Position numbers and translations under genes: made by a program | Part shown: positions 9,755-21,777 of the stretch, one piece after another | Layout: every line of letters begins with the position of its first letter | Position numbering within the stretch: position 1 is the stretch's first letter | Source: Xylona heveae TC161 | Taxonomy: Eukaryota > Ascomycota > Xylonomycetes > Xylonales > Xylonaceae | NCBI RefSeq assembly: GCF_001619985.1 | Contig: NW_017264207.1 | Span: 377,294-441,293, forward strand | Length of the DNA: 64,000 nucleotides | Direction: 5' to 3' | Notes under the pieces: generated by a model | Databases searched by the model: none | Told to the model about the DNA's origin: nothing | What the model saw: only the letters and a program-made list of their open reading frames with translations

Positions 9755-12700
9755 TTAGTCAAAAGAGCCGCCACCACCAATCATTCCCAAAAGACCGCCA
9801 CGCTCACTAGCAAGCCTGATCCGGCCTGCTTCTCTCTTCTTATCGCTCTTTCGTATGGCCCTTGTACGCTCACTTTCTCTTTCTTTCGCGCGCGCGTTTT
9901 GATGATAATTGATACTGCTCTTCTTAGTGCCGCCGCGTTTGACAATCGAGTCTGTACTATCTCCACCGGCTTGCCGCTCCCGAGCAACGACAACGCCGGT
10001 AGGAGATGCATTCTGGCCGCTGCTATTCAGCGATGCAGCGCTCAGATTTGATGTAGCGCGCCGCACGAGACTAGGGACACGGAAAGGAAAGCCGGTTGCG
10101 GAGGATGACCCAGTTGCAGAAGGATCGTGAAAGGCCATTTTGCCGCCAGCAGAAGAGGCATTTGAGCTTGCGGCGCGCCGGAGAGAGATGCGATCAATGA
10201 TTGCGTGAGAGCGGGTAGTTCGGCGGCTAGCAAACGGATCACGAGCGTTGGGCTTGGAGGTAGTTGTGGTCCATGTGGTGGTTTGAATATTGTTTTCAGC
10301 GTCTGCGCCTGCATCTACAGCAGTTGCCATCATGCTTAGTTGGCTATCTTCGACTCTGTCAATTTCGTCAGATTCCGGTCTCTCTTCATCGGACTCGGAA
10401 TCAGGGGCGTGTGCTGGAGCGTTTGGTGCTTCGGTAAGGAAAGCGACAGATTGCCGGATCTCGGCGAGCGTAGAGGGCCGCTTTGATTTGGACAAAGCTT
10501 TGGTGGCGTGCTGACGCATATGAGGAGGCGGACGGTTTTCCTCATTGCCTTCTGTCTCGTCTATGGAGCGCTTCCGCTTTCCGATGCTGTTATCGTTGTT
10601 GCTTGTTGCAACGGTCACAGACTCAGCGGGCTGCACCTGTGTGTCTAGCGGATCCTGAGATTGAGATTGTGACTGTGATATGTGCGGCATCAGCCAGTCA
10701 TCCTCAGTTTGGTCGAGGAAACCGGTTCCCTCTTCTTCATCGCGGTCCTCAATGGCGCGGAGGAACGCCAATTTCCTGGGGTTCTCAGCTGATAATGATT
10801 GTCAGTCAGACGTTCCCACCAATGGACTCCAGCATTTGATTAAACCGAGGAGCAAGGATAGCTACGAGAAGAATACGCAAGAAATCAACTTACCAATTTT
10901 GCCTACGTTCTCGTCTGCGAGCAAGGCCTTTCTCATCTTGGCAAACTCTCTCCGCTTCCTTCGTCGTTGAGCCTCCCCATCGTCATCCGAGTCTGAAAGA
11001 TCGAGATCTGCGCCCCGTTTGCGACGAAGCATACCGGTCGTGATATCTCGGAACAGCTTCTTGACTTGCTTTTCATCATTCGCACGCTCCTTGTCTCTGT
11101 AAATCACAGCCGTGTCAGTGAAATCCATCGGTCTGAAAAATGTACAGGCAATAACGGGTAAGCTGTCAGGCAAGTAGAGAGAAAACTTACGCATGGAGAG
11201 CAGCCAATTCTCTCTCTTTGACCTCTACGTCACCTTCATCAATCATTTGACGGACTTCCTCATCGTCCTCGCTAGCATTTTCGTCATCGCTCGCCCCTCC
11301 AAGTCCGGCGTATTCGTCCTCTGATTCTTCGGCTTGTTCCTCGACCATCGCTTTTGCTTTGCTTTTTTCTCTGTCAAACGGGGTACTCTGGGGTTTCCTG
11401 GCACCGTTTCGTAAGATGTCAAACGCGTTTGCAGAAATCTCAAAATCTCCTTGCTCTGTAGCTGCGGTCTCAGTGGCTGTAGCCTCTTCCTCGACGTCGG
11501 ACAATAAAGCCTCACGGTCAACTCCGCGACGTCGAAGACGGCCTCTTCTCTTCATCTCATTCTTGGGCGATACGATAACGGTCGCGACAGTTGACGGTGG
11601 ATCCTCTTCAAATCCATGGCGATTCTGGACTAAAGAATTCATTCGGAGCCCGACATCCTGGGTTGGATCGGGTATCTCGGAAAGTTGAGTCGCGGGAATG
11701 GTTTGTGATAAGTCGTTTGAACCATTGGCGTAGGTATGCGATTGCGAGTAGTGTAATGTGATTTCATCTTGTTGAGAATAACCTTGGCTGTCCCTTACAA
11801 TATCCTGTGACCCTCCTTCTATAAAAGAACGAAGTTCTGAGGGCTCATTGCCGGGCATTTGCCGTAGGAAGGCTAAGGAGTCTTGCTCCATATCAATCTC
11901 GTCCAGGTTCTCCTGTTTGCTCATGCTGGGATCCTGTGTTTCACTCGCCGCCATGGTTCCTTGAAACATCTGCGTCAAAGACATTGGGGCATCTTTCATG
12001 CCGGCTAGTCCCGGGATCGCAGAAACGTTGGTTGGCGGCAAACCCTTTTGCTGCATAGACGAAGATTCCTCCTGAACTTGCCCGTTTGCATCATCGTCTT
12101 CATCTTCGTCGTCAGAGATGACGCGCAAATTTCGGGATTTTCTCTGGGGGGGCTGCTGTGGAGCCACCGAAAATTCTGCTGATTCATCCTCATCCATCGA
12201 GGGCTCCTCTTCCTCTGCCGCCTCGCCGTCAATCAATCCAGCGCCGTCAGCCTTTTGTTGTAGCTCCATTTCATTTCCCTCGTCATCTTCTCCTTCATTT
12301 TCTGATCCAAATTGCTCAACGTCTTCTTCCTCATCGTCGCCATCAGTATCTCCCGCTTCTCCTTCATCTGATTCACCCTCCCAATCGCCATCCTCTTCGT
12401 CGTCTTCGGAAACATCGATACCGGCTCGTCGTTTCTCTTCCTTCGCAGCTTCCTTTTCTCGTTTCATAATCTCCTCGGCCTCTCGTCGAGCTTTCTCTAC
12501 CAAGTCTTCAACCTCCATCTGCGCTTGGTCTCGCTCTTCCGCAGTCTGGATTATGATGCCTCTTTGTCGTAGTTCCTGAATCCTCTCCTCGCGCTGTTTC
12601 GCAGCCTGCTGCCTTGCCCGTTGCTGCAGCGTCGCTTGAAGTTGGGCTGGGTTCATGGAAGGCCCCTCGTTTCGCCTTTTTCTACCCGGAGAGGTAAGGT

Positions 12701-14336
12701 GAGCAAGCGCACGCAGCTTGATATATGAACGCGTATCTTGCTTTTCCTGGGGCTTGACACGATCAAACACTGATAGATTTTTCGACTTGGCCGGAACGAT
12801 TTCCAAATCACTGTCAGAATCATTGCCAATTGCGACTCTGGAGAAGTCCGGCAACCGGAAATTGAATGATTGCACGTTGCTTGAATTCCTTTTTGACTTG
12901 GTGCCTGTGATTTCCGTTCTTTTTTGAGCTCCTGACTGAGCAACAGCTTCGGTGGCTTTTCCTTTGCCTTTGTCGATTTTCCGGATGGGCTGGGAAAGTA
13001 AATCCTCCAAAGTCGGTCCATCCCTGTCTTCGTTCTCATCATTCGTTCCAGCTATATCATTAGCAATTGAAGGGGCAGAATCGACAGTCTCGAGAGACTT
13101 TCCCTCCGTGTTGTCCTTTTCTGCTGAACTGTTTTCGGGCAGGATTGGACTCGTTGGAGGCGTGTCTTTTCCTGCAGCATGCTCCACATCAGACGTCGGT
13201 GCAGAACTGCTTCCAGATGTTGTAGCAGCATTATCGCTGATCGATCCTTTGTTCTGCGCCTCCTCTGTCGGAGTAGTAGAGGACGCGGGGTTTCCACGGA
13301 AGTTGAATCTTGCAAAAAGGCTTTCTTTTGTAATCTTTTTCTTCGTCCTTGCTTCGTGGGCTAACTGCATATTTCGACTCATCCGCTGCGTCTCGCGATG
13401 CATATCTTCAAGAGCCTTCTTGCTTGCCTTCCTCGTGGGTCGCGCTTGTTGCGTCAACCTTCTACCAGTTTCCTTGTCGGATCCGGACTCCGATCCCGAA
13501 TCTAATTGCTGCGCTTCTTTGAGTCGGGCTTCGCGTTCTTCTCTTGCACGGGCAGCTTCAGCCTCCTTGGCTGCTCGCTCTTCCCGCTTCCGAGCGACCA
13601 AAGCCAACAGTCGTGCATTGTTCTGGGGTTCATCAGGCAGGTCTGAGTCCGAGCCACTCGCATCATTGTCAACTCGTAGTGTTGGATTCTCCCCGACTAC
13701 CTCCACGGTCTCAGACGGGGGCGCCTGCTCTTCCTCAAATGGTCCAAATAAGCTCCGAACAGGTTTCGTCCTTGGCTCCTGCGATGCAGGACTAGAAACA
13801 TCCTGATCACCAATCTCGGCTTCTTGTCCCTGATGACTACTCTGCTCAGCAGTACGAGGACTAGTTTTGGGGGAGTCCACGGCTTTTCTTAAAACCAAAC
13901 GTCCGCCAAGCCGCTTTTTCCCGGGAGAGTTTGCCTCATCATTCTGGTGTCCATCACTCTTCTCCTGCTCCTTATCTGCTTTAGAAGCCATCATACGTGC
14001 AGCCAATCTGCCTCTAGGTCGTAAAGCCACATCATCGTCGCTATCCTCTTCATCTGAGCCGGTTGTGGTATGCTTCGTGGCAGAAGTCGATTGTTTGTCG
14101 AGCTTGTTAGAGGCCCTCGTATTCTCTTCATTCCGTGTTGCAATTGCCGCTCGTAACCTTTCTCTTGCACGACTGGATCCGTCGTCATCAGATCCCTGCT
14201 CGTCATCGTCAAAGTTCGCCAACAAAGCCTTGATTTTGCTCCTAGGAGTAAGTTCACCAGGGGCTATCCGTGGCGATTGTTGATTTTCTGGCACCTCTGG
14301 GGAGCCCCATGGAGAAGATGAACGAGATCTTTCCAT
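9755..14336 (-). CDS. mrc1: Mrc1/claspin-like mediator of the replication checkpoint
   Basis: This is the fungal Mrc1 (claspin) homologue, which travels with the replisome and relays stalled-fork signals from the ATR/Mec1 kinase to Rad53/Cds1. Three exons are inferred: 11191-14336, 10894-11096 and 9755-10788, giving 1,460 residues in one continuous frame. The N-terminal half is acidic, charged and coiled with many SQ/TQ pairs (for example ETQDPS, SQDIV, YSQQDE), which are ATR-type phosphorylation sites. The conserved C-terminal Mrc1-like core spans the exon joins: LALHARDKERANDEKQV, then LFRDITTGMLRRKRGAD, then GKIAENPRKLAFLRAIED. The tail is basic. Long open frames on the opposite strand within exon 1 are shadows of its Glu/Ser/Asp-rich coding. 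MCB-like sites upstream suggest G1/S control. Confidence 0.9.
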
Positions 14337-15664
14337 GTTGCCGGATTAATGTTTTGCTGAGCTTGACGAAAGCGACGTGGTCGGTGGCTCCCTCAGAAGG
14401 GACGAGAGGGTAAAAGGGTATATTTCTAAAATAGAACATCAATTTGACTCTATTCACTTTTCAAACATTTCCGTAAAGATCATTCGAGTGTTCATGTAAT
14501 AGTATGACTTTTAATCAAAACGAATTGAGGAAGTGTATTGCATCTGTTTGGTGTAACACAGGTTGGTGACCTCCAGGTGGACGCGGTCGCGTCGGATAAA
14601 CTATCGCGTCCCTCCAGACGCGATCGCGTACCCCTTACCCTTCGCAGATCATATTTCGTGCCAAGGTGTCAAGGAAAGACTCAACTCCACGTGCATTATT
14701 TATGATAGAGTATCTCTTTACGATGGTGGACATGATTCAAGATGTACACACTCCAAGCAAATTATAATTTTTGATAACAGGTCTTTTCACCCTTAGTCCC
14801 GTGCCTTGCAAAACTTAACAACGCTGTTCTTCCATCACATTATGCTTAACTAATGCACTGCACAAATCTCTACGTCCATGTAACGATCAGACAAGCCTAC
14901 GCAAGAGCATCACTGTTAAAGCTTTAAAAATTCTTTTATTGTGCCATTACCCTTAAATAAGTGATCGAGTAAAATAAAGACACAGTGATGAGCCTGCACG
15001 AGAAAGCAGTGCAGTGAAAAGGAGCTTGTCGCTCGTTGAAGAACATGTGGCGCCGTATTGGTAGTAATATCCAGTATGAGCGCAGTAATCTTCTGTGCAT
15101 TTCATGGCACAGCAAGTGGAATAACGTAACTTATGGGGTGTGCCGAGAGAAGACTGACGTGAGTAGCCTGCCATAAAAGCCAGGCAAACAAGGTGAAGTA
15201 CATTGAAAATCCATGCTTTCCCTTTTGCTTCCCTTGCGACCCCAAATCTCCTATAAAAACATATGCAGAACCGCTGGTAATCCTAAAAATGCAGAAGAAG
15301 AATGCTTGGAAAAGAAAATCAGGCAATGGTCGGACATTTGTGACGCATAAGTGTCCCGCTTCGTTTGATACCATAACACGTTTTCAGCGAAAACGAAGCA
15401 CAAAGCGGTAACAATCGATGAAGAAATCGAAAGACATAGCCTGTGAGCGCCAGTTTCCCAGATATTTCAAGTTGCCACTCAATCTGTGAGAATGAACCCT
15501 CAATGCGAGTGGACTTTAGTAAAAGCGTAAGAATGCACAAAAGTATTCAGGCATGTAACGGAAGTGCGTGTCCTTGAAAAGCACTCTTGGTCTTTGACTT
15601 CGGGACCAGAGAATCGAATCCGATATGAGACTTGCAAACAGAATCTCAGTTCGACGTGAGCAAA
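14337..15664. other. Mrc1 promoter side and Rtf1 3' flank
   Basis: This 1.3-kb gap holds the Mrc1 upstream region (right of 14336) and the 3' flank of Rtf1. A cluster of GACGCG/CGCGTC sites lies at 14581-14629. Short open frames between 14953 and 15540 overlap on both strands and match nothing recognised. Confidence 0.5.
14581..14629. promoter_or_regulatory. Cluster of MCB-like CGCG sites upstream of mrc1
   Basis: Within 49 bp there are five CGCG-centred sites: ACGCG at 14581, CGCGTC at 14588 and 14605, GACGCG at 14617, and CGCGT at 14625. They lie about 245-295 bp upstream of the mrc1 start codon. The MBF (Mbp1/Swi6-type) consensus is ACGCGT. These are near matches in both orientations, so cell-cycle control is an inference. 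Confidence 0.45.
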
Positions 15665-17723
15665 TCAGATGTCAATGTCAATACCGAGATCAAACGAAGC
15701 AATGACTTCATCATCTGTAAGTGGTCTCCAAACTTTCTTCCCGTTGACGGTTTCGTAATGACCATTCTTCGGAATATTGTTTGCTGGCTTCGGAATATTG
15801 CCTCCGTTAGCATTAAGCGGGGTATTGGTTTTGCTCCGATCTGGAGGAGTCGCCGCTTCATTAACATCATACATAATCTTAGCCCTGGTCTTGACACGTG
15901 CGAATGGATTTGCCAGCGCCTCTCCACGAGCGACAGCAGCTCTCTGGCGGGCTTCTGCGCGGCGCTCGGCAAGCTGGGCACGGCGAATGTCCTCTGTATT
16001 AGCTTTGCGATTAGCACGATTGAGTGCCGCAAGCCGTTCTTGCTGACTGGGGCCAGTTGGTTTGGGGGTAGGTTTGATGAGGCTGGTGCCAAAGGCAAGC
16101 TTGGGACCCTCAAGTGCCTGGAGTTCAGCGTCACACTGCGCAATCGCAGCTTCATCTTCACGCGCTACAGCCTCTCTCCTCCTATTGATGATGGCGTTGC
16201 GCTCCAGTACGGCGAATCGACTCTTTGTAGCACCGGAGCGACGAAGCTTCTCAGAAATCTCCTCATCAGTCCAGCGATGGTTGAGTAAAGAATTGATGTC
16301 ATCAATTTTTTTGTTGAGAAAGGACTTGGTGGGAATTGTGAAGGATTCAGCAAGCAGAGTTTTCTTGTATCGTTCAAGCTCGGCCTAGAGCAAGAGTCAA
16401 TCACAGACGGTTCCAATCTAACAACGGGACACAAACACACCTCAGAAAACTGCGCATCAGAGCAAGCGAGGAAGGGCCAATCTCTCTGTGACTTGCCAAT
16501 AGTGAGGATGGCGTACTGCTCAGTAACAAAGGACTTTCCATTTCCGCCTTCCAAAGCATAAGGTTTGCCTGTGGTAAAGCCTAGGGAGAGTTTGTTAGCG
16601 GCCAGATAGAACTATGCGGTATCTTCCATATTGAAAGCTAACCTTTGACTTGCGCCATCCTGTAGACGTTTTCTCCGGTCGACTTATCTGGACCGACGTT
16701 GGTTCTGACAAAACAACCAGTGATGGCAGCTTCAAAACCAGGGGTCAAGCAGACTTTGCCGAAGTTGGTTCTTCCCACACGAACACGCTCAAAGTCTCGA
16801 AGCTCCGCTGGCCCCTCGTCTTTAATAGCAGACAAGGATCGGCGACGGCCACCAGCGCTGGATCTCTCGTCATCCCACTCGACACTCTCGCCATCAGCGT
16901 CTTTATCTGAGCTACGAGCGGAAGAACCACGTCTCTTGCGAGCGCCAGCAGCCCCATCATCGTCACGTCGCCTCTGTTCATTGTGGATACCCCTCTGCTC
17001 ACGCTGACGCTTATACTCTTCCAGGGCTCCTGAACTCTCTCCGACTTTACGGCCGCCGATAGTGGTCTTCTGTCGAGTACTCTTTCTCTGGCTCTCGTCC
17101 AAATCGGCTCTCGCCGCCTTGCGTTTCTTTTTATCAGCGGCTTTGGCCTCAGTCTTTTCTCTGGCTTGTAAAAGGCGCCTAAGGTGCTGATCTTGCAGCT
17201 TGCGCTCAAGGACCTGAGCTCGCTCGGCGAGGATCTGCTCGCGCTCAATCTCTGGCAGGTTCATGATTTCTGCTTTATCTGCCTCGGAGTAGTACTTTTG
17301 CTCAAGAGGGAAGATGATGTCGTCTTGGTCAGGGTATGCTTCAGACTCGGATTCGGATTCGGACATGGAAGCAGATTGAAGGGAGTCAGGCGAGGACGCG
17401 CGCGACGAGCTGCGAAAACAAAGTCAGTCGCTCCTTCCCTAAATGGATGGATATGTGAATGAATTCACTGACGCTTCGCCCTCTTCCTCCTCATCGGAAT
17501 CCTCTCGCTTGCTTTTCCGGCCCCCCCTTTTGCCAGCGTTTGCGGACTTTCTTCGTCCTACACCCGCTCTACTCGAGGAATCTTGCTTGCTCGGACCAGC
17601 CGGACTGCGCGGAGAAGCGGGCGATGAGGACTTGACGCTTCTACCAGTGATCTTAACTCCTTCATCTTCAGACGAACTGTCCCCGCCAGCGAGGGCAAGC
17701 AGCTCAGCGTCGAGATCAGACAT
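15665..17723 (-). CDS. rtf1: Rtf1, Plus3-domain subunit of the PAF1 elongation complex
   Basis: This is the Rtf1 homologue, a nuclear subunit linked to the RNA polymerase II PAF1 complex that promotes H2B ubiquitination and binds Spt5. Exon 1 is 17473-17723 (start MSDLDAELLALAGGDSSSEDEG). Exon 2 is 16643-17409, and two or more exons follow down to the stop at 15665. Domain order is an acidic Ser-rich N-terminus, a Lys/Arg/Glu coiled region that includes the histone-modification segment, then the Plus3 domain. The Plus3 domain starts near LRDFERVRVGRTNFGKVC and continues over the next joins (GFTTGKPYALEGG, then RDWPFLACSDAQFSE). A helical C-terminus ends in FDLGIDIDI. The first donor is GTCAGT, which is unusual but keeps frame. 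It shares a divergent promoter with coq7. Confidence 0.92.
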
Positions 17724-18373
17724 GCTGAAAGAATTTTCCTCCTCTCAAGTTCAATTCGTTCGTTCCAACGGATAACAGGCTGCGGCCGCGAGGAAGCGGG
17801 CTCTTTGTTAAATCAACGCTTGCTCGCCGATCGAATGCCTGCACACAAGACAATGCAAGGTTTTAAGGGAAAAATACGAAAACCGTCCGTTTTCGCGTGT
17901 GTCAAAGTATAGGCGATGATTTCTGGTAGGTTACTTTCGAGGCCAGTGGGAAAGGAGTTGAGAGGAAGTTGCGCAGCGTGAACGTCCTGGTCAACCGATT
18001 GGGCCAAGCGTCATTTGGGGATGGCTGCATGGCAAAGTGCACGGGAAAGACTTTTGAGTTGTAATTACCAAAAAGATAAGTATTTACACGTATTTTCATC
18101 AAGAAGGGAAAGGCTTTCCCGGTAACCTCCGAATCGTCCGACAATCGGGTTCATGACGCCTGGACAATATGATTATTGAAGATAGGAGCTTTTCAATGAA
18201 TAGGAAAATACCACGGCATTAATATTCCGATTCATTAGAAAAGCGCGAATCAAACATTCTAGATTCGGCTACTTGGTGAATCGATTGACTCTATAACAAT
18301 CTACAATAATAAACCCTTTCCTCGTTTGATCGACCTGCAGCTACCCCGGCTTCGATTAGTTATCTGATCGACC
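17724..18373. promoter_or_regulatory. Divergent promoter region rtf1 / coq7
   Basis: These 650 bp lie between two start codons pointing outward. They contain AT-rich stretches and no gene. Promoters for both genes must lie here; no individual element is claimed. Confidence 0.55.
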
Positions 18374-19190
18374 ATGAGCTTTGCTCCTGCTCTTCGGCGT
18401 GGCCTGCATGGCAAGCCAACAACAAACTTCAATTGCCAGCTTCGATACTTTCCTACATCAGTTCGAGGGGTGTTTCCATTCAGCCAAAATGCTTCCATTG
18501 CGACTTCTGCCAGCTCGGCGGAGGCTGGGCAAGAATCTTTGCCCAAGCAAAAACAGCCATTGTCCCAAGAGCAGAGGAAATTCTTGGACAGTGCTGTAAG
18601 CTTCCAATCTTTTTATTCATGAAAAGCGATAGAATCTAATATTAAATTATTTGTAGCTACGCGTGAATCAAGCTGGAGAGCTCGCGGCAACGTTAATTTA
18701 CACGGCACAAACCCCTCTAATAGTCAAGTCGCATCCCCAATTACGAACACTCATGAAGCACATGTATGATCAGGAGGTGGTTCATTTCTCCACATTTAAT
18801 GAACTTCTTGCCAAGCATCGCATTCGGCCGACAGCAATGTATCCCATATGGCAGGCCGCCGCCACGGTTTTGGGATGGTCCACTGCAGTGATGGGACGAG
18901 AGGCAGCCATGGCATGCACAGAGGCTGTCGAGACAGAGATTGGCGATCATTACAATGGTCAGGTCAGAGAATTTCTCGCGTGGATGAAGGAGATGGAAGA
19001 CAATGGCGAGGAAGTCGGTGAGGAAATCCGCGAGCTGGTGCAAGTCATCAGAAGATTTCGAGACGAGGAACTAGAGCATCTCGACCATGCCGTTGAAAAT
19101 GATGCAAAGTTGGCACATGGCCATGAATTGCTAAGCCAGGTTATTCGACGGGGATGCAGAGCGGCCATCTGGGTCAGCGAAAGAGTTTAG
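18374..19190 (+). CDS. coq7: Coq7 demethoxyubiquinone hydroxylase, mitochondrial
   Basis: This is a diiron monooxygenase that hydroxylates 5-demethoxyubiquinone in coenzyme Q synthesis on the matrix face of the mitochondrial inner membrane. Exons 18374-18595 and 18657-19190 join in phase 0 (DSA/LRVNQAGE) and give 251 residues. The N-terminus is basic, Ser/Thr-rich and lacks acids, as expected for a mitochondrial presequence. The diiron ligands are visible: Glu in NQAGE, the EVVH pair, Glu in the TEAVETEIGDHY segment, and the EELEH pair near the C-terminus. The intron is 61 nt. Length fits fungal Coq7. It converges with the molybdate transporter, with 204 bp between stops. Confidence 0.95.
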
Positions 19191-19394
19191 AATTCCTTTC
19201 GTTTTATCACCAGCTGCGGCGCATTCGGCGTTATTGGCTTATGGAAACTCACACCTTTTGTACACTAGAGGGGATATGAAAATACTGACGGTAGCTGGAA
19301 CTCTCTTTTAATCAACTTTTAAAAAATATTATTTGCTTAGTACAATAATAGAAGCGGTCGTTGACATCGTTTCAACCTATTACATCTTCCAAAG

Positions 19395-20717
19395 TCAAAC
19401 TCGCAGCGCACCCGTCCTTTTTGCTTTCCGGTTCCTCCACCAAATGGGCGCATTCAGCGTCGCATGGCAAAGCATTCCAGCAATGAAGCCAACAGCGTCA
19501 TTTCTAAAAGTGAGCATTCCTCCCACGGTCATCATCATGACCGCCCATCGTTGTCTGCGCTCCTCTTGATCTGGCTCTCGAAAATGCTTTTGGCCTTCAC
19601 CGCTATCCTCCTCGTTCACTTCGGCATTTTCCCACAGATCACTTGCCGTGTTGTTCAAGCTCTCTCCAACCTTGGTAAGCTCAAGTCCCGCCGCGACGAC
19701 CATGATCCCGAGAAGAGCGTGCGGAAATCGTTTCAACAAGTTCACCAGCCAATCTCCCGCTGCCAGTCCAAGAATTACTTTGATCACACCAAGAAAGATG
19801 ACGCTTGCCCCTGACCGCGCACCAAATCGATACTGTGCCGCGAGCCCGCCAGAACCATGGCAGAGCGGCATAGCTCCGAACCACGGTCCGATCAGATTGA
19901 TCAGGGCTACACTCCATCCAATATGCGTCGTCGAAGGGACGGGGACTTCGGGAAGGAGTTCTGCGGCGAGATAACTGACCGCAATGATAGAATTGAGAAC
20001 AGTCAGAGGAAGTTGGCCGATGCCTGCGTATAGTATTCCTTCTTTCCAGTCCTTTGCGTGAGGCGCAGAGACAAAGCCGGGGAGCGGCGCAATTTGTCCA
20101 GTGCCGCCAGGAGACGCCTTAGCAGTAAGGATAATTCCCAATACCAGCCCAAGCACTGTTATCAAAAGCGCATATGGCGTGCGCGGGAACATGGATGCAA
20201 AGAGTAGAAAGACAAATGCAAATAGAGCCCAGAGTAAATTGTCCGCCCAGCTCGGAGATGTCCATCCCAGGGGCTGCAACAGAGAGCTACCGGCCGAGAG
20301 AATCAAGGACAGCCCAGCTCCGACCTGAATACCCTTGACCACGGGGATTGGTACGACCGAGGCAAGCCATTTCAGAAGACCCGTCAAACTGAGCACGCCA
20401 ACAGCAATGCCCATGAAAATCCCCGCCGCTTGAGTCTCGCCAACGCTAAATGATCGCGAGAGGGCTACAGCGGCAATTGCTTTCATCGGCTGCACAGGTA
20501 GAGGAACTCCGAAAAAAACACCGGTGAGAATATTTGCCAGTCCACCCACGACCAACGAGGGCGGAAACTTGATAGACCCCGATATTGTCAGGGCAATGAG
20601 GAGTGGGAGCAATGTGCCAAGATCGCCGAGCGAGCCTGAGATCTCTGCTAATGGAGATGATCGGAAAGTAGACACATTATACCGATGCAGCCGCCGGATG
20701 TTTTGTGTGAATATCAT
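19395..20717 (-). CDS. MOT1-type molybdate transporter
   Basis: This is a single-exon, 440-residue polytopic membrane protein of the MOT1 family (sulfate-transporter-like), which takes up molybdate for molybdenum-cofactor enzymes such as nitrate reductase. Family signatures are visible: SPLAEISGSLGDLGTLLPLL near the N-terminus, FGVPLPVQPMKAIAA, and PLCHGSGGLAAQYRFGARSG in the second half. There are about ten hydrophobic segments. It lacks a STAS domain, as expected. A polar acidic loop (NNTASDLWENAEVNEEDSG) lies before the last two segments. The start at 20717 is the only ATG that precedes the conserved core. Confidence 0.92.
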   Translation of the reverse strand: MIFTQNIRRLHRYNVSTFRSSPLAEISGSLGDLGTLLPLLIALTISGSIKFPPSLVVGGLANILTGVFFGVPLPVQPMKAIAAVALSRSFSVGETQAAGIFMGIAVGVLSLTGLLKWLASVVPIPVVKGIQVGAGLSLILSAGSSLLQPLGWTSPSWADNLLWALFAFVFLLFASMFPRTPYALLITVLGLVLGIILTAKASPGGTGQIAPLPGFVSAPHAKDWKEGILYAGIGQLPLTVLNSIIAVSYLAAELLPEVPVPSTTHIGWSVALINLIGPWFGAMPLCHGSGGLAAQYRFGARSGASVIFLGVIKVILGLAAGDWLVNLLKRFPHALLGIMVVAAGLELTKVGESLNNTASDLWENAEVNEEDSGEGQKHFREPDQEERRQRWAVMMMTVGGMLTFRNDAVGFIAGMLCHATLNAPIWWRNRKAKRTGALRV

Positions 20718-21697
20718 CTTGGCGGTATAGAGCGAATATTGACCGAAATCAAAAGCTATGACTTTGCCGTTGGCAGTGTATACACACTGGGTGGGGCGGA
20801 AGGAGGTACTATCAGAGGACTCAAAACAGTGTCCGCGCAGCTAACACCTTGCCAGGCGATATAAAATGACAGTCGCAAAAGGTTTTAAGATGAAATCAAA
20901 GAAGGAATGAACAAAGCTCCAGATGAAAAGGTGCGGTGCCGTGGAGCGGATGCTTCGCCAGCTCCTCTGTATCACGCGGCTGCGGCTATCAGGCCTCCAG
21001 CTCTCAAGGCGGGAGCAAGTGTCAGCTGTGGGGCAATAAGAGGGTGTGCTACCACGCTGTACAATGCGTTTCTTTAATAATTCAAGCAGGAATTTGTCAG
21101 TTTTTAGAAGTGACTCCAACCAGTACGTTCGTATCTGTATGTCGTCCTAACTGTCCCAAATGTGCTGCTGTCACACTGTCATATATACCCGGAGAAGCTA
21201 TAAAGCTTGCGCTTACGCCCAAGGCCCCACGATTTACAGGTCGCGGGTTGCAAGGAATATAAATAAGCTCGCTTTATCTGCACCGCAGGACCCTGGTGTT
21301 TATGGATTAAAGGGGCCGAGATTCCATCTCTTCCGCGGAGACTACTCCGAACGAGACCCCATTTTTGAGCCTTATCGATATCTTTGATTTTGGGATGATA
21401 ATACTTCGTTATTCCGCGGCCCTGGCGGTCTCTGTCCGCTACAAGTCGCACGGCCTTCCTTTGTGCCACGTTGGGCTTCTGGTTTGTAAGGCTCAGATTA
21501 AGGTACAGTACTTCTAGTTCCCTGGCCTTGGTACGTCAAGTGGTAAATAGTCCACGGAAAATCGAATTCTGCGGACTCGTCAAAGTATCGATACTTTCTC
21601 GATGGGCACTACTAGCACAAGTGCCCAGAATAAGTGTAATCGTGTGCAAGGTTTTGTGGGTCATATACTCCAAAAAGTAGCTCGCTTTCAACAACAA
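20718..21697. other. Intergenic region upstream of the MOT1-like gene
   Basis: This 980-bp gap contains the transporter's promoter side and 5' flank of the tRNA at 21698. Several short overlapping frames on both strands (20841-21469) share no recognised motif and are not supported. Confidence 0.5.
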
Positions 21698-21777
21698 GGT
21701 GCTGTGGTGTAATGGTAGCACGTAACGTTGTGGATTCACAGCGCCGTTCCAATCCCGGTTCGATTCCGGGCAGCGCC
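21698..21777 (+). tRNA. Probable tRNA-His (GUG) with a short intron, copy 1
   Basis: Acceptor strands are GGTGCTG and CAGCGCC, followed by A73. The D arm is GTGT-AATGGTA-GCAC and the T arm is CCCGG-TTCGATT-CCGGG. The region between fits a TAACG/CGTTC anticodon stem (one end mismatch) with loop TTGTGG, anticodon GTG, and an intron of about 10 nt just 3' of the anticodon. The intron TTCACA can pair with the anticodon, as known in pre-tRNAs. Total length is 80 nt. The isotype is the less certain part; a tRNA-like fold is clear. A second copy with a compensated base pair is at 43787-43866. Confidence 0.75.

Noticed and set aside
12952-13806. Long plus-strand open frame of 284 codons
   Set aside because: It is fully antisense to the acidic Ser/Glu-rich exon of mrc1. 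Its Ser/Leu/Phe-rich content is what such coding gives on the opposite strand.
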